Source: Propioniciclava sp. MC1595 (GTDB lineage: Bacteria > Actinomycetota > Actinomycetes > Propionibacteriales > Propionibacteriaceae). From it: 64,000 bases of DNA. The notes below the pieces were generated by a model. The model saw only the letters and a list, made by a program, of their open reading frames with translations. It had not been told where the DNA came from and searched no databases. Below, in pieces: positions 9,246 through 17,757 of this stretch (positions within the stretch are counted from its first letter, which is position 1; each line of letters opens with the position of its first letter). The translations under genes were made by a program, and so were the position numbers. The stretch covers positions 1,922,001 to 1,986,000 of the forward strand of contig NZ_CP071870.1 of NCBI RefSeq assembly GCF_017569205.1, given 5' to 3'.

Positions 9246-10988
9246 CTAGTCCTGGCTGGGCGTGGTGCGGCTGATGACGTGGAGGAACTCGAGGTTCGTC
9301 TGCGTCTTCTTGAGGCGGTTGATCAGCATCTCCAGGGCGGCCTGGTCGTCGAGGCCGGACAGCACGCGGCGGAGCTTCCACATGATCGCGAGCTCCTCGC
9401 GGGTCATGAGCTGCTCCTCGCGGCGGGTGCCGGAGGCGACCGCGTCGATGGCCGGGAAGATGCGCTTGTCGGCCATCTCGCGGCGCAGGCGCAGCTCCAT
9501 GTTGCCGGTGCCCTTGAACTCCTCGAAGATCACCTCGTCCATCTTCGAGCCGGTCTCGACCAGCGCGGTGGCGAGGATGGTCAGGGAGCCGCCGTTCTCG
9601 ACGTTGCGCGCGGCACCGAAGAACTTCTTCGGCGGGTAGAGCGCCGCGGAGTCGACACCACCGGACAGGATGCGGCCGGACGCCGGGGCGGCCAGGTTGT
9701 AGGCCCGCGAGAGGCGGGTGATGCCGTCCAGCAGCACGACCACGTCGTGGCCCAGCTCGACCAGGCGCTTGGCCCGCTCGATGGCCAGCTCGGCGACCGT
9801 GGTGTGGTCGTCGGCCGGGCGGTCGAACGTGGACGCGATGACCTCGCCCTTGACCGAGCGCTGGAAGTCGGTGACCTCCTCAGGACGCTCGTCGACGAGG
9901 ACCACCATGAGGTGCACCTCGGGGTTGTTCTGCGAGATCGCGTTCGCGATGGCCTGCATGACCATCGTCTTGCCCGCCTTGGGCGGGGACACGATCAGGC
10001 CGCGCTGGCCCTTGCCGATGGGCGCGACCAGGTCGATGATCCGCCCGGTCATGTTGGTCGGCGTCGTCTCGAGGCGGAACCGCTCCTGCGGGTACAGGGG
10101 GGTCAGCTTGTTGAACTCGGGGCGTCCCTTCGCCTGCTCGGGGTCGGTGCCGTTGATCGTCTCGACGCGGACGAGCGGGTTGTACTTCTGCCGCTCCCCC
10201 TCGCGCTGGGCGCGCATCACGCCGGTGACGATGTCGCCCTTGCGGAGGCCCCACTTCTTGACCATCGACAGTGAGACGTACGCGTCGTTGGTGCCGGGCA
10301 GGTAGCCCTGCGTACGCACGAAGGCGTAGTTGTCGAGGACGTCGAGGATGCCGGAGATCGGGGTCAGGACGTCGTCGTCGGTGACGGTCGGCTCGGCCTC
10401 CATGCGGCCGATGTCGACGCCTTGGCCGCCACGGTTGGGGCGCTGGCGGTTGGTGCGGTCACGGTTGCGGCGGCGGCGGTTGCGGCGGCCGCCCCCGGCC
10501 TCGTCGTCGTCGTAACGCTGGGGCTGGTTGTTCTGCTGCGGCGCGCGGGCCTCGGCCTGCTCCGCGCCTCGGGAGGGTGCCTCGTCGGCCGGCGCCTGTC
10601 GCGCCTGATCGGTGTCGCCGCCCGCACCACCGTCGCGGTTGCGGTTGCGGTTGCGCTGGCGGCGACCCGGCTCGGCGGCCAGGGCCTCGAGGCGCGCGGC
10701 CACGTCGTCCTGGTCGGACGCCGCGGGTGCGGAGGGCGACGCTGCGGGGGCGGATGCGGGCAGGGCCTCCTGCGGAGCCTGCTCGGGCGCGCCCTCGGGG
10801 CGGCCCGCGCGGCGGCGGGCGGTGCGCTGCGGCTGCTCCCCGGCAGCGGGCGCGCTGGGGGCACCGTTGCCCTGCTGGGCACGAATGGCTGCGACGAGCT
10901 CCGCCTTGCGCAGGCCGGCGGACTTCACGCCGAGCGAGCTGGCGACCTTCTTGAGGTCGGGCAGGAGCATCGAGTCGATGTTGGTCAC
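9246..10988 (-). CDS. rho: Transcription termination factor Rho
   Basis: Hexameric RNA-dependent ATPase/translocase, 580 residues. It starts with a short Rho_N helical domain (about 1-45), followed by a long low-complexity insertion (about 50-190) rich in Arg, Asn, Asp and Gly (RNRNRNRDGG, RRNRRRRNRDRTNRQR). The RNA-binding cold-shock-like domain comes next, then the ATPase with Walker A in SPPKAGKTMVMQ. Such insertions are usual in actinobacterial Rho. GTG at 10988 is chosen since GGAAGG lies six bases upstream; an in-frame GTG at 11006 has no such site. A 7-bp hairpin (11006-11022) sits just before the ribosome binding site and might affect translation. Confidence 0.95.
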   Translation of the reverse strand: MTNIDSMLLPDLKKVASSLGVKSAGLRKAELVAAIRAQQGNGAPSAPAAGEQPQRTARRRAGRPEGAPEQAPQEALPASAPAASPSAPAASDQDDVAARLEALAAEPGRRQRNRNRNRDGGAGGDTDQARQAPADEAPSRGAEQAEARAPQQNNQPQRYDDDEAGGGRRNRRRRNRDRTNRQRPNRGGQGVDIGRMEAEPTVTDDDVLTPISGILDVLDNYAFVRTQGYLPGTNDAYVSLSMVKKWGLRKGDIVTGVMRAQREGERQKYNPLVRVETINGTDPEQAKGRPEFNKLTPLYPQERFRLETTPTNMTGRIIDLVAPIGKGQRGLIVSPPKAGKTMVMQAIANAISQNNPEVHLMVVLVDERPEEVTDFQRSVKGEVIASTFDRPADDHTTVAELAIERAKRLVELGHDVVVLLDGITRLSRAYNLAAPASGRILSGGVDSAALYPPKKFFGAARNVENGGSLTILATALVETGSKMDEVIFEEFKGTGNMELRLRREMADKRIFPAIDAVASGTRREEQLMTREELAIMWKLRRVLSGLDDQAALEMLINRLKKTQTNLEFLHVISRTTPSQD

Positions 10989-11217
10989 GAATGTCCTTCC
11001 GAGCACCGGCGTGGCACGCCGGGCCAGGTGGGGTTTGCCACCTTGAGTGATGGGAGGGTCAGATCCTGCACCGCGTCATGGTCGGTCGCACCCGATCTGG
11101 GGGGCTGTGCGCGAATGCGCCGGTGACGATCGTAGCACGGCACCCCCGAGCGGCCGCGAACCGGACACCCCCGCGTGCGATACTGGGCCGCTCGCACTCA
11201 CACGAGAGGAGGGCCCT

Positions 11218-13152
11218 GTGCCCTGGTCCGCGGCCGTCCCCGCCGTCCTCGTCGCCCTCGTGGCCCTGTACTGGCCGGCCCCGGCGCTGTTCGCCGCGCT
11301 CCGCCTGCCCCCGCTCGCCTCGGCCGCCCTCGCGCCCCCCGTCGCGGTCCTCGTGCTGTCGGTGAGCGCGATCCTCGCCGATGTCGCCGGCGGCCTCTGG
11401 GGCTGGCCCTGGGTGCTCGGGGTCGCCGTGCTGCTGCTCGGCGGGGTCGTGGGCGGCCGGATCCTCGTGCGTCGGGGTCGTCCCCCCGCCGAGGCCGCGC
11501 CCCCGAGCAGGTCGCCCCGGATCCTGCTCGCGTACCTCGCCGGGATCGGGGTCGCGGGGATCGCGATGGGCGGGCTCGTGCTCGACGCGCTGGTCTCCCC
11601 GGAGTCCTTCTCGCAACGCCACGACAACGTCTTCCACCTCAACGCGACGCACCTGGTCGCCTCCGGGCACGCGTCGCCCTTCGCCCTGGCACCGGTCACC
11701 ACCAACTCCTTCTACCCGGCCGCCTGGCACGACTGGGCCGGGCTCGTCATGCAGCTCAGCGGCACCGACGCCCTCGTCGCCAGCCAGGCGTGCACCCTCG
11801 CGATCGTCTTCCTCGTGTGGCCCCTGTCGGTGGCCTGGCTGGTCGAGGTGGTCGTCCGGCCCGGCACCGCGGGGCGGCTCCTCGTGGGCGTCCTCGCCCT
11901 CTCCTCGGTGTCGTTCCCCCTCACGCTGGCCGGCTGGGGCACCCTGTACCCCAACCTCTTGGGCATCGCGCTGGCGCCGGTCCTGTTCACCGTCGTCTGG
12001 GACGCGCTCGGGCGCGACGACCACCCGGTCCTGGGCCTGGGCAGCGCCGTCACGATGGCGGCCCTGACCGGCGCCGCGGTCGCCCTGGCCCACCCGAACG
12101 CCGCCCTGTCCGTGGGCCTGTTCCTGTTCCCGGTCGCGATCGCCGCGGCCTGGCCCTTGGTGCGCCGGGGCGACCTCCGCGCGGTCCGGGGCTCCGTGGT
12201 GTGGACCCTGACGGTGGCGGCGGGCTTCCTCGTCGCCTTCCCCGTGGCCTGGTACGTGCTGGGGGACGCCATCGCCGCCGGGTCGGTGCGCGACCCGTTC
12301 ATGGAGCGGGGCCGCGCGCTGGGCGAGGTGGTCGCCGGCACGTCCATCGGCCGCCCCCCGGTCCCCTCGCTCGCGATCGGCCTCGTGGCGGGCCTGCTCG
12401 TGCTGGTCGCCACCGCGCGCCTGCGCCCGCTGTTGGCGTCCTTCGCGCTGGTCTCGACGGCCTACGTCGCCTCGGTGGCCCTCGAGACGAGCCCGCTCCC
12501 CCTGCTGCTCACCGCGCCCTACTACACCGACCCGTACCGGATCGCGGCCGTGGCGACGGTGCTGGTCGTGCCGATCGCCGTGCTCGGCTGGGACTCCGTG
12601 GCCCGGTGGTTCGGCGAGCGCGGGCCCGGGTGGGTGGGCCTGGTGGTCGCCGTGGCGTTGGCGGGTGCCCTGCTGGCCACGACGCTCGCCTCGGACGGGA
12701 TGCGCGCGCTCCACGACGAGGTGCGCAAGCGCTTCGTCGCCGACCCCACGGCCTGGCTGCTGACCCCGGATGAGCGGGCGCTGATCGAGCGGCTGCCGGA
12801 CACGACCCCGGACGACGCCGTGCTGGTGGTCAACCCCAGCCAGGGCGGCAGCCTCGCCTACGCGATCGCGGACCGGCGGGTCACGCACTACTACATGAAC
12901 ACCCCCGTGACGCCGGCCGCGGAGTACCTGGCCCTGCACCTGCGCGACGCGGCCACGGACCCGGCCGTGTGCGCCGCGGTCGCCGAGACCGGCGCACACT
13001 ACGCGCTGGCCCTGGAGCCCTTCGAGATCGAGGGCGTGTACGAGTCCGAGACCTCGCACCCGGGGCTGCACGGGCTCGACGCGGCGCCGGGGTTCGAGGT
13101 CGTCGACTCCGAGGGGGCCGCGACCCTCTACCGGGTCACGGCCTGCGACTGA
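11218..13152 (+). CDS. Large polytopic membrane protein, DUF6541-like
   Basis: 644-residue membrane protein with roughly twelve to fourteen hydrophobic helices from residue 4 to about 500. A soluble C-terminal part of about 140 residues (from DGMRALHDEVRKRF) is probably extracytoplasmic and contains several cysteines. Topology resembles GT-C/PMT-type membrane glycosyltransferases, and an early loop SQRHDNVFHLN has acidic and polar residues where such enzymes place catalytic groups; this is inference. I recall such proteins being annotated as DUF6541. GTG at 11218 follows a strong GAGGAGGG; the frame is open upstream, but that part overlaps the rho leader. The function is unknown; a cell-envelope role is plausible. 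Confidence 0.75.
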   Translation: MPWSAAVPAVLVALVALYWPAPALFAALRLPPLASAALAPPVAVLVLSVSAILADVAGGLWGWPWVLGVAVLLLGGVVGGRILVRRGRPPAEAAPPSRSPRILLAYLAGIGVAGIAMGGLVLDALVSPESFSQRHDNVFHLNATHLVASGHASPFALAPVTTNSFYPAAWHDWAGLVMQLSGTDALVASQACTLAIVFLVWPLSVAWLVEVVVRPGTAGRLLVGVLALSSVSFPLTLAGWGTLYPNLLGIALAPVLFTVVWDALGRDDHPVLGLGSAVTMAALTGAAVALAHPNAALSVGLFLFPVAIAAAWPLVRRGDLRAVRGSVVWTLTVAAGFLVAFPVAWYVLGDAIAAGSVRDPFMERGRALGEVVAGTSIGRPPVPSLAIGLVAGLLVLVATARLRPLLASFALVSTAYVASVALETSPLPLLLTAPYYTDPYRIAAVATVLVVPIAVLGWDSVARWFGERGPGWVGLVVAVALAGALLATTLASDGMRALHDEVRKRFVADPTAWLLTPDERALIERLPDTTPDDAVLVVNPSQGGSLAYAIADRRVTHYYMNTPVTPAAEYLALHLRDAATDPAVCAAVAETGAHYALALEPFEIEGVYESETSHPGLHGLDAAPGFEVVDSEGAATLYRVTACD

Positions 13153-13761
13153 TCAGCCGACCCGCTCGGCCGCGCGGGTGAACTCGGCGCGCAGGGCGTC
13201 GTAGTCGCGGGCGACCGGGTACTGCGGGAACTCGGCCACCACGTTGTCGGGCGGGCTGAACAGGATGCCGGCCTCGGCCTGCCCGAGCATGCCGGTGTCG
13301 TTGTAGGAGTCGCCGGTCGCCACGACCCTGAGGTTCAGCGACTGCAGCGCGGCCACGGCCTTGGTCTTCTGGTCGGGCTGGCGCAGGTGGTAGTCGACGA
13401 TGCGGTCGTCGGCGACCTCGAGGTTGTGGCAGAACAGGGTCGGGTACCCCAGCTGGGCCATCAGCGGCATGCCGAACTGGTAGAAGGTGTCCGACAGGAT
13501 GACCACCTGGAAGCGCTCGCGGAGCCAGTCGAGGAACGCGGCGGCGCCGGGCAGCGGCCCCATGCCGGCGATGACCTCCTGGATCTGGGACAGCCGGATG
13601 CCGTGGCGGTCCAGCACCCGGAGGCGGTGGGTCATCAGCTCGTCGTAGTCGGCGATGTCGCGCGTGGTGAGGCGCAGGTCGTCGATGCCGGTGCGCTCGG
13701 CGACGTTGATCCAGATCTCGGGGACGAGCACGCCCTCGAGGTCGAGGCAGGCGACCAGCAC
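13153..13761 (-). CDS. thrH: ThrH: phosphoserine phosphatase / homoserine phosphotransferase
   Basis: HAD-superfamily enzyme of 202 residues closely resembling Pseudomonas ThrH over its length. Visible motifs: CLDLEGVLVPEIW (motif I, nucleophile Asp), VVILSDTFYQF (motif II), a Lys in DQKTKAV (motif III) and GDSYNDTGM (motif IV). ThrH dephosphorylates phosphoserine and can pass the phosphate to homoserine, making O-phosphohomoserine. It starts GTG one base after the hom stop, so it is made together with homoserine dehydrogenase. This slot in actinobacteria usually holds thrC and thrB, which suggests ThrH supplies the homoserine kinase activity here (inference). Confidence 0.9.
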   Translation of the reverse strand: MLVACLDLEGVLVPEIWINVAERTGIDDLRLTTRDIADYDELMTHRLRVLDRHGIRLSQIQEVIAGMGPLPGAAAFLDWLRERFQVVILSDTFYQFGMPLMAQLGYPTLFCHNLEVADDRIVDYHLRQPDQKTKAVAALQSLNLRVVATGDSYNDTGMLGQAEAGILFSPPDNVVAEFPQYPVARDYDALRAEFTRAAERVG

Positions 13762-13762
13762 G

Positions 13763-15064
13763 TCAGGCTCCTTCCACGCGCAGCACGCGCACGTTGCCCA
13801 GGACGTCGCCGCCCGCGGTGAGTTCGGCCACCGCGGCGCGCACGTCGCCGTCGAAGGCCCGGTGGGTGGTGATGCCGAGGCGGGCGGACGCGTCGTCGTC
13901 GCGCGTCTGCTCCTGGCGGACGGTGGCGATCGAGATGTCGCGGCGGGCCATCACCTCGGCGACCCGGGAGAGCACGCCGGGCTCGTCGCGCACGACCATG
14001 GCGATGTAGTAGGCCGACACCACGCGCGCGGGGTCGGTGATCCCGGGGCTGGTGTAGGCGGACTCGCCCGGGCCGGCCACCCCGCGCACGCGGTTCCGGG
14101 CGGCGGTGACCACGTCGCCCAGCACCGCGGACGCCGTCGGCGAGCCACCGGCACCCGGCCCCATGAACATGAGCCGGCCCGCGTTCACGGACTCGACGAA
14201 GACGGCGTTGTAGGCGCCGTGGATGCCGGCCAGCGGGTGCTCCAGCGGCACCATCGTGGGGTGGACGCCGACGGCGAGGGTGCCGTCCGGGGAGACCGAG
14301 CACTGGGCCAGCAGCTTGATCACGCAGCGCATGGACTCGGCGGCGGCCACGTCCTCGCTCGTCACCGACGAGATCCCCTCGCAGGAGACATCGGACAGGC
14401 GCACGCGGGTGTGGAACGCCAGCGAGGCCAGGATGGCCGCCTTCGCCGCGGCGTCGTGGCCCTCCACGTCGGCGGTCGGGTCGGCCTCGGCGTAGCCCAG
14501 CTGCTGGGCGTCGGCCAGGGCGGCGTCGAAGGACACCCCGTGGGTGTGCATCTGGTCGAGGATGTAGTTGGTCGTGCCGTTGACGATGCCCTTGACGGCC
14601 GTCACCGCGTCACCGACCAGCGACTCCCGCAGCGGCCGGATGATCGGGATCGCCCCGGCGACGGCGGCCTCGTAGTACACGTCGACATCGGCCAGGCGGG
14701 CCGCGTGGTAGATCTCGGGCCCGTGCTCGGCCAGCAACGCCTTGTTCGCGGTCACGACCGACTTGCCGCCCTGGACGGCGGCCAGCACCAGCTCCTGGGC
14801 GGGGTGGATGCCGCCGATCAGCTCGATGACGAGGTCGATGTCGTCGCGGTCGACGAGTCCGGCGAGGTCGGTGGTGAACAGGCTCGGGTCGATGCCCGGC
14901 CGCTCGCGCACCGTGCGGACGCCGATGCCGGCCAGTTCGAGCGGGCGGCCGACGCGCGCCTGCAGGTCGTCGGCCTGCTCCAGCAGGAGGCGGGCCACCT
15001 GGGACCCGACCACCCCACACCCGAGCAGGGCCACGCGCACAGGGGAGTCCCCCAGGTTCATCAT
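13763..15064 (-). CDS. hom: Homoserine dehydrogenase
   Basis: Reduces aspartate semialdehyde to homoserine, the branch point to threonine and methionine. About 433 residues: N-terminal Rossmann fold with LLGCGVVGSQVA, a catalytic domain containing GIVNGTTNYIL, and a C-terminal ACT domain (about the last 80 residues) that usually gives threonine feedback inhibition. The ATG at 15064 is chosen because GTGAGGA lies upstream; a GTG at 15079 overlapping the lysA stop is an alternative. Operon order is lysA-hom-thrH. Confidence 0.94.
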   Translation of the reverse strand: MMNLGDSPVRVALLGCGVVGSQVARLLLEQADDLQARVGRPLELAGIGVRTVRERPGIDPSLFTTDLAGLVDRDDIDLVIELIGGIHPAQELVLAAVQGGKSVVTANKALLAEHGPEIYHAARLADVDVYYEAAVAGAIPIIRPLRESLVGDAVTAVKGIVNGTTNYILDQMHTHGVSFDAALADAQQLGYAEADPTADVEGHDAAAKAAILASLAFHTRVRLSDVSCEGISSVTSEDVAAAESMRCVIKLLAQCSVSPDGTLAVGVHPTMVPLEHPLAGIHGAYNAVFVESVNAGRLMFMGPGAGGSPTASAVLGDVVTAARNRVRGVAGPGESAYTSPGITDPARVVSAYYIAMVVRDEPGVLSRVAEVMARRDISIATVRQEQTRDDDASARLGITTHRAFDGDVRAAVAELTAGGDVLGNVRVLRVEGA

Positions 15065-15075
15065 CGGTCTCGTCC

Positions 15076-16491
15076 TCACAAGGTCTCGTCGAGGCCGGCG
15101 TCCAGGGCCAGCAGGTCGTCCAGGGTTTCCCGCCGGATCATCGTCGTGATCCTACCGTCCCGGACGGACACGACGGGCGGGCGGGGCGTGTGGTTGTAGT
15201 TGCTCGCCATGGAGCGGCTGTAGGCGCCGGAGGCGGGCACCGCCAGGACGTCGCCGATGCCCGTGTCGCCGGGCAGGAACACGTCACGGACGAGGATGTC
15301 GCCGCCCTCGCAGTGCAGCCCGACCACGCGGGAGAGCACGGGGGCCGCAGGGCTCACCCGGCTGGCCAGCACGGCGGAGTACTCCGCGGCGTAGAGGGCC
15401 GGGCGGATGTTGTCGCTCATGCCCCCGTCGACCGAGACGTAGCGGCGCTGCTGCCCCCCGCCGATCTCGACGTTCTTGGTGGTACCGACGGTGTACAGCG
15501 CGGTGCCCGCCGGGCCCGAGATCGAGCGCCCGGGCTCGACCGACAGCACCGGCTTGTCCAGGCCGAACGCCCGGCACTCGTGCTCGATGATGTCGTCCAG
15601 CCCGCGGGCCAGCTCCTGGGCCGTCGCCGGGGAGTCGTCGATCGTGTAGGCGATGCCGAAGCCGCCGCCCAGGTTGAGCTCCGGGAGCGTGACGCCCGTG
15701 GCCTCCTTGAACTGGCTCATGAGACGCAGCGTGCGCCGGGCCGCCACCTCGAAGCCGTTCGTGTCGAAGATCTGGCTGCCGATGTGGGAGTGGATGCCGC
15801 GCAGGTCCAGGTTGGCGCTGCCGTGGCAGCGCACGAGCGCCACCAGCGCCTGGCCACCCGAGATGGAGAAGCCGAACTTCTGGTCCTCGTGCGCGGTGGC
15901 GATGTACTCGTGCGTGTGCGCCTCGACGCCGGTGGTGACGCGGATCTGCACCGAGGCGGTCACGCCCAGCTCCGCGGTCAGCCGCTCCAGCCGGCTGATC
16001 TCGTCCGGGGAGTCCACCACGATCCGGCCCACGCCCCGGGTCAGGGCGAGCCGCAGGAGGGCGTCCGACTTGTTGTTGCCGTGCAGGCCAATGCGGGCGG
16101 GGTCGAAACCGGCACGGAGCGCGACGGTCAACTCCCCCATGCTGGCGACGTCGAGGTTGAGCCCGGCGTCGTCGATCCAGCGCGCCACCGTGCCACACAG
16201 GAAGCTCTTGGACGCGTAGTAGACCTTCCAGCCCTCGAACGCCTGCCGCCACGTCAGGGCGCGGCCGCGGAAGTCGACCTCGTCGATCACGTAGGCGGGC
16301 GTGCCGACCTGTTCGACGATCTCCTGCACCGTCAGGCCGCCGATCCGGATGGCCCCGTCGTCGGCGCGCGCGACCGTACCGCTCCACAGCCCGTCGACGA
16401 GCACATTGGCGTCGGTGGGCTTCACGAGCCAGTTCGGGGCGGCGGACACCGCGTCCGCGTGGATCGAGCCGGCGACGTGCATGTGGGTCAT
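15076..16491 (-). CDS. lysA: Diaminopimelate decarboxylase
   Basis: PLP enzyme converting meso-diaminopimelate to lysine, 471 residues. The PLP lysine is in VYYASKSFLCG, and later motifs include GLHGNNKSDALLRLAL, HSHIGSQIF, LNLGGGFGIAY and the C-terminal ASGAYSRSMASNYN, all typical of alanine-racemase-fold decarboxylases. ATG at 16491 begins the conserved part; the open frame continues upstream without similarity. No ribosome binding site is evident before it, so the message could be leaderless or start at the nearby ATG at 16482. It lies divergent from tRNA-Arg and overlaps the downstream hom region. Confidence 0.94.
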   Translation of the reverse strand: MTHMHVAGSIHADAVSAAPNWLVKPTDANVLVDGLWSGTVARADDGAIRIGGLTVQEIVEQVGTPAYVIDEVDFRGRALTWRQAFEGWKVYYASKSFLCGTVARWIDDAGLNLDVASMGELTVALRAGFDPARIGLHGNNKSDALLRLALTRGVGRIVVDSPDEISRLERLTAELGVTASVQIRVTTGVEAHTHEYIATAHEDQKFGFSISGGQALVALVRCHGSANLDLRGIHSHIGSQIFDTNGFEVAARRTLRLMSQFKEATGVTLPELNLGGGFGIAYTIDDSPATAQELARGLDDIIEHECRAFGLDKPVLSVEPGRSISGPAGTALYTVGTTKNVEIGGGQQRRYVSVDGGMSDNIRPALYAAEYSAVLASRVSPAAPVLSRVVGLHCEGGDILVRDVFLPGDTGIGDVLAVPASGAYSRSMASNYNHTPRPPVVSVRDGRITTMIRRETLDDLLALDAGLDETL

Positions 16492-16599
16492 GGCGACCAG
16501 TTTCCCAGAGTCGCCGTGGCCGACCCCGCGCGGTCCACCGCCGCGACGTGCGGACCGCCACCGCGGCAGTGGTACAGTTTCCTGCGGCCCACGGGCCAT

Positions 16600-16674
16600 G
16601 CCCCCTTAGCTCAGGGGATAGAGCACCGCCCTCCGGAGGCGGGAGCGCAGGTTCGAATCCTGCAGGGGGCGCCA
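16600..16674 (+). tRNA. tRNA-Arg (anticodon CCG)
   Basis: Full cloverleaf: acceptor GCCCCCT/AGGGGGC, D-arm GCTC/GAGC, anticodon stem CCGCC/GGCGG with loop CTCCGGA (anticodon CCG, reads CGG), T-arm GCAGG-TTCGAAT-CCTGC. The CCA end is encoded (16672-16674). It faces the lytic transglycosylase gene, which ends five bases away. No integrase or duplicated 3' end was seen, so it is not being used as an attachment site here. Confidence 0.97.
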
Positions 16675-16678
16675 CAGA

Positions 16679-17602
16679 TCAGCCGGACACCTTCTGCGCG
16701 TAGGTGTTGGCCACGCGGGCCACGTCCGCCAGGTACTGCTCCGAGCGGTTGTAACCGATCACCGCGCTGCGCCACCCGCCCGCCGAGTCCATGCCACCGC
16801 GGGCACAGAGGTAGCGCGCCGCCGCCAGGGACGCGTCGTCGATGTTGTGGGGGTCCTTCGCCCCGTCGCCGTTGCCGTCCGCGCCGTACAGCTTCCACGT
16901 GCCCGGGATGAACTGCATGGGCCCCACCGCGCGGTCCCACTTCGTGTCGCCGTCGTGGGCCCCGCCGTCGGTGTCCGGGATCGAGGCGTACCCGTTGCCG
17001 TCCAGCGCCGGCCCGATGATCTTGGGCGAGGCCACCCCGTCCTCGCCGAGGGTCGCGCCCCCGAACGACCCGTGCCGGGACTCGATCTGCCCGATCGCGG
17101 CCAGCGTGTTCCACCCCAGCGAGCACGAGGCGTCCTCCCGCTGGAGGGTCAGCGTCGCGGCGGCGTACGCCTCCAGCGCGCGGCGCGGGACGCCCGTCCG
17201 CTCCGCCACGTCCGCCAGCCATTGCGGGTCGACCCGGCTGGTGGGCCGGGTCACCGGCCGTGCGGACGCCGTGGGCGCGGCCGGGCTCGGGGTTGCGCTC
17301 GGTGTCTCCCCGCCCGGGCTCGGGACCGGGCTGGCGGACAACTCCGCCGTCGCCGACGGGGTGGGGGTCGGGGTCGGGCTGGTCGTGGGGGCCGGGGACA
17401 GCATCGTGGGCTGCGCGGGCGGGCCCGGCGAGGCCTCCCCCACCGACGGCGCCGGGGACGCCAGCCCCGCGGACCGGGTCGCCACCGCGCCCCCGATCAC
17501 GCCGCCGACGATCGCGAGGACGACGAGGCCGCCCACGACGGGGCCCAGCACCCCGGCCTGCGACTCGACCGGGGGCGTGGGAGGACTGGTGTCGGGGTGC
17601 AC
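16679..17602 (-). CDS. Membrane-anchored lytic murein transglycosylase (SLT/MltB-like)
   Basis: Peptidoglycan-cleaving protein of 307 residues. A short cytoplasmic tail is followed by one membrane helix (about 20-41, VVGGLVVLAIVGGVIGGAVAT), a Pro/Ser/Thr-rich linker (about 45-120) and a transglycosylase domain. Domain motifs include AIGQIESRHGSFGG with the presumed catalytic Glu, VGPMQFIPGTWKLYG, DGDGNGDGAKDPHNIDDA-like calcium/loop features and YLCARGG near the end. This architecture is common in actinobacterial cell-wall hydrolases. GTG at 17602 is chosen; another GTG at 17638 would add twelve residues. Confidence 0.85.
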   Translation of the reverse strand: MHPDTSPPTPPVESQAGVLGPVVGGLVVLAIVGGVIGGAVATRSAGLASPAPSVGEASPGPPAQPTMLSPAPTTSPTPTPTPSATAELSASPVPSPGGETPSATPSPAAPTASARPVTRPTSRVDPQWLADVAERTGVPRRALEAYAAATLTLQREDASCSLGWNTLAAIGQIESRHGSFGGATLGEDGVASPKIIGPALDGNGYASIPDTDGGAHDGDTKWDRAVGPMQFIPGTWKLYGADGNGDGAKDPHNIDDASLAAARYLCARGGMDSAGGWRSAVIGYNRSEQYLADVARVANTYAQKVSG

Positions 17603-17670
17603 GACCCCAGTCTCCCAGCAGTCCGCCCGGGATGGCACGACGCAGTCTGTCCACCACGCCGCCCGGGTAT

Positions 17671-17700
17671 TTAGTCCGGGGCCCGTTTCCTCGCTACCAT
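17671..17700 (+). promoter_or_regulatory. Possible kgd promoter
   Basis: TTAGTC (17671-17676) and TACCAT (17695-17700) are spaced by 18 bases, 57 bases ahead of the kgd GTG. Both hexamers are moderate matches to housekeeping promoters. Confidence 0.35.
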
Positions 17701-17757
17701 CGCACGAGGGCGATGTCGACGGGATCGCCCAGTGCGACCTGATGGAAGAAGGCGATT

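Noticed and set aside
11059-13071. A 670-codon open frame opposite the DUF6541-like gene
   Set aside because: Composition is that of a frame shadow (Arg/Gly/Asp/His-rich) while the plus strand gives a regular multi-helix membrane protein with a ribosome binding site.
13763-16491. T-box or amino-acid leader controlling lysA-hom-thrH
   Set aside because: The short gap between lysA and tRNA-Arg has no leader peptide, antiterminator hairpin or T-box core.
16600-16674. tRNA-Arg as an attachment site for an integrated element
   Set aside because: No integrase and no duplicated tRNA 3' end were found nearby; both flanks are housekeeping genes.
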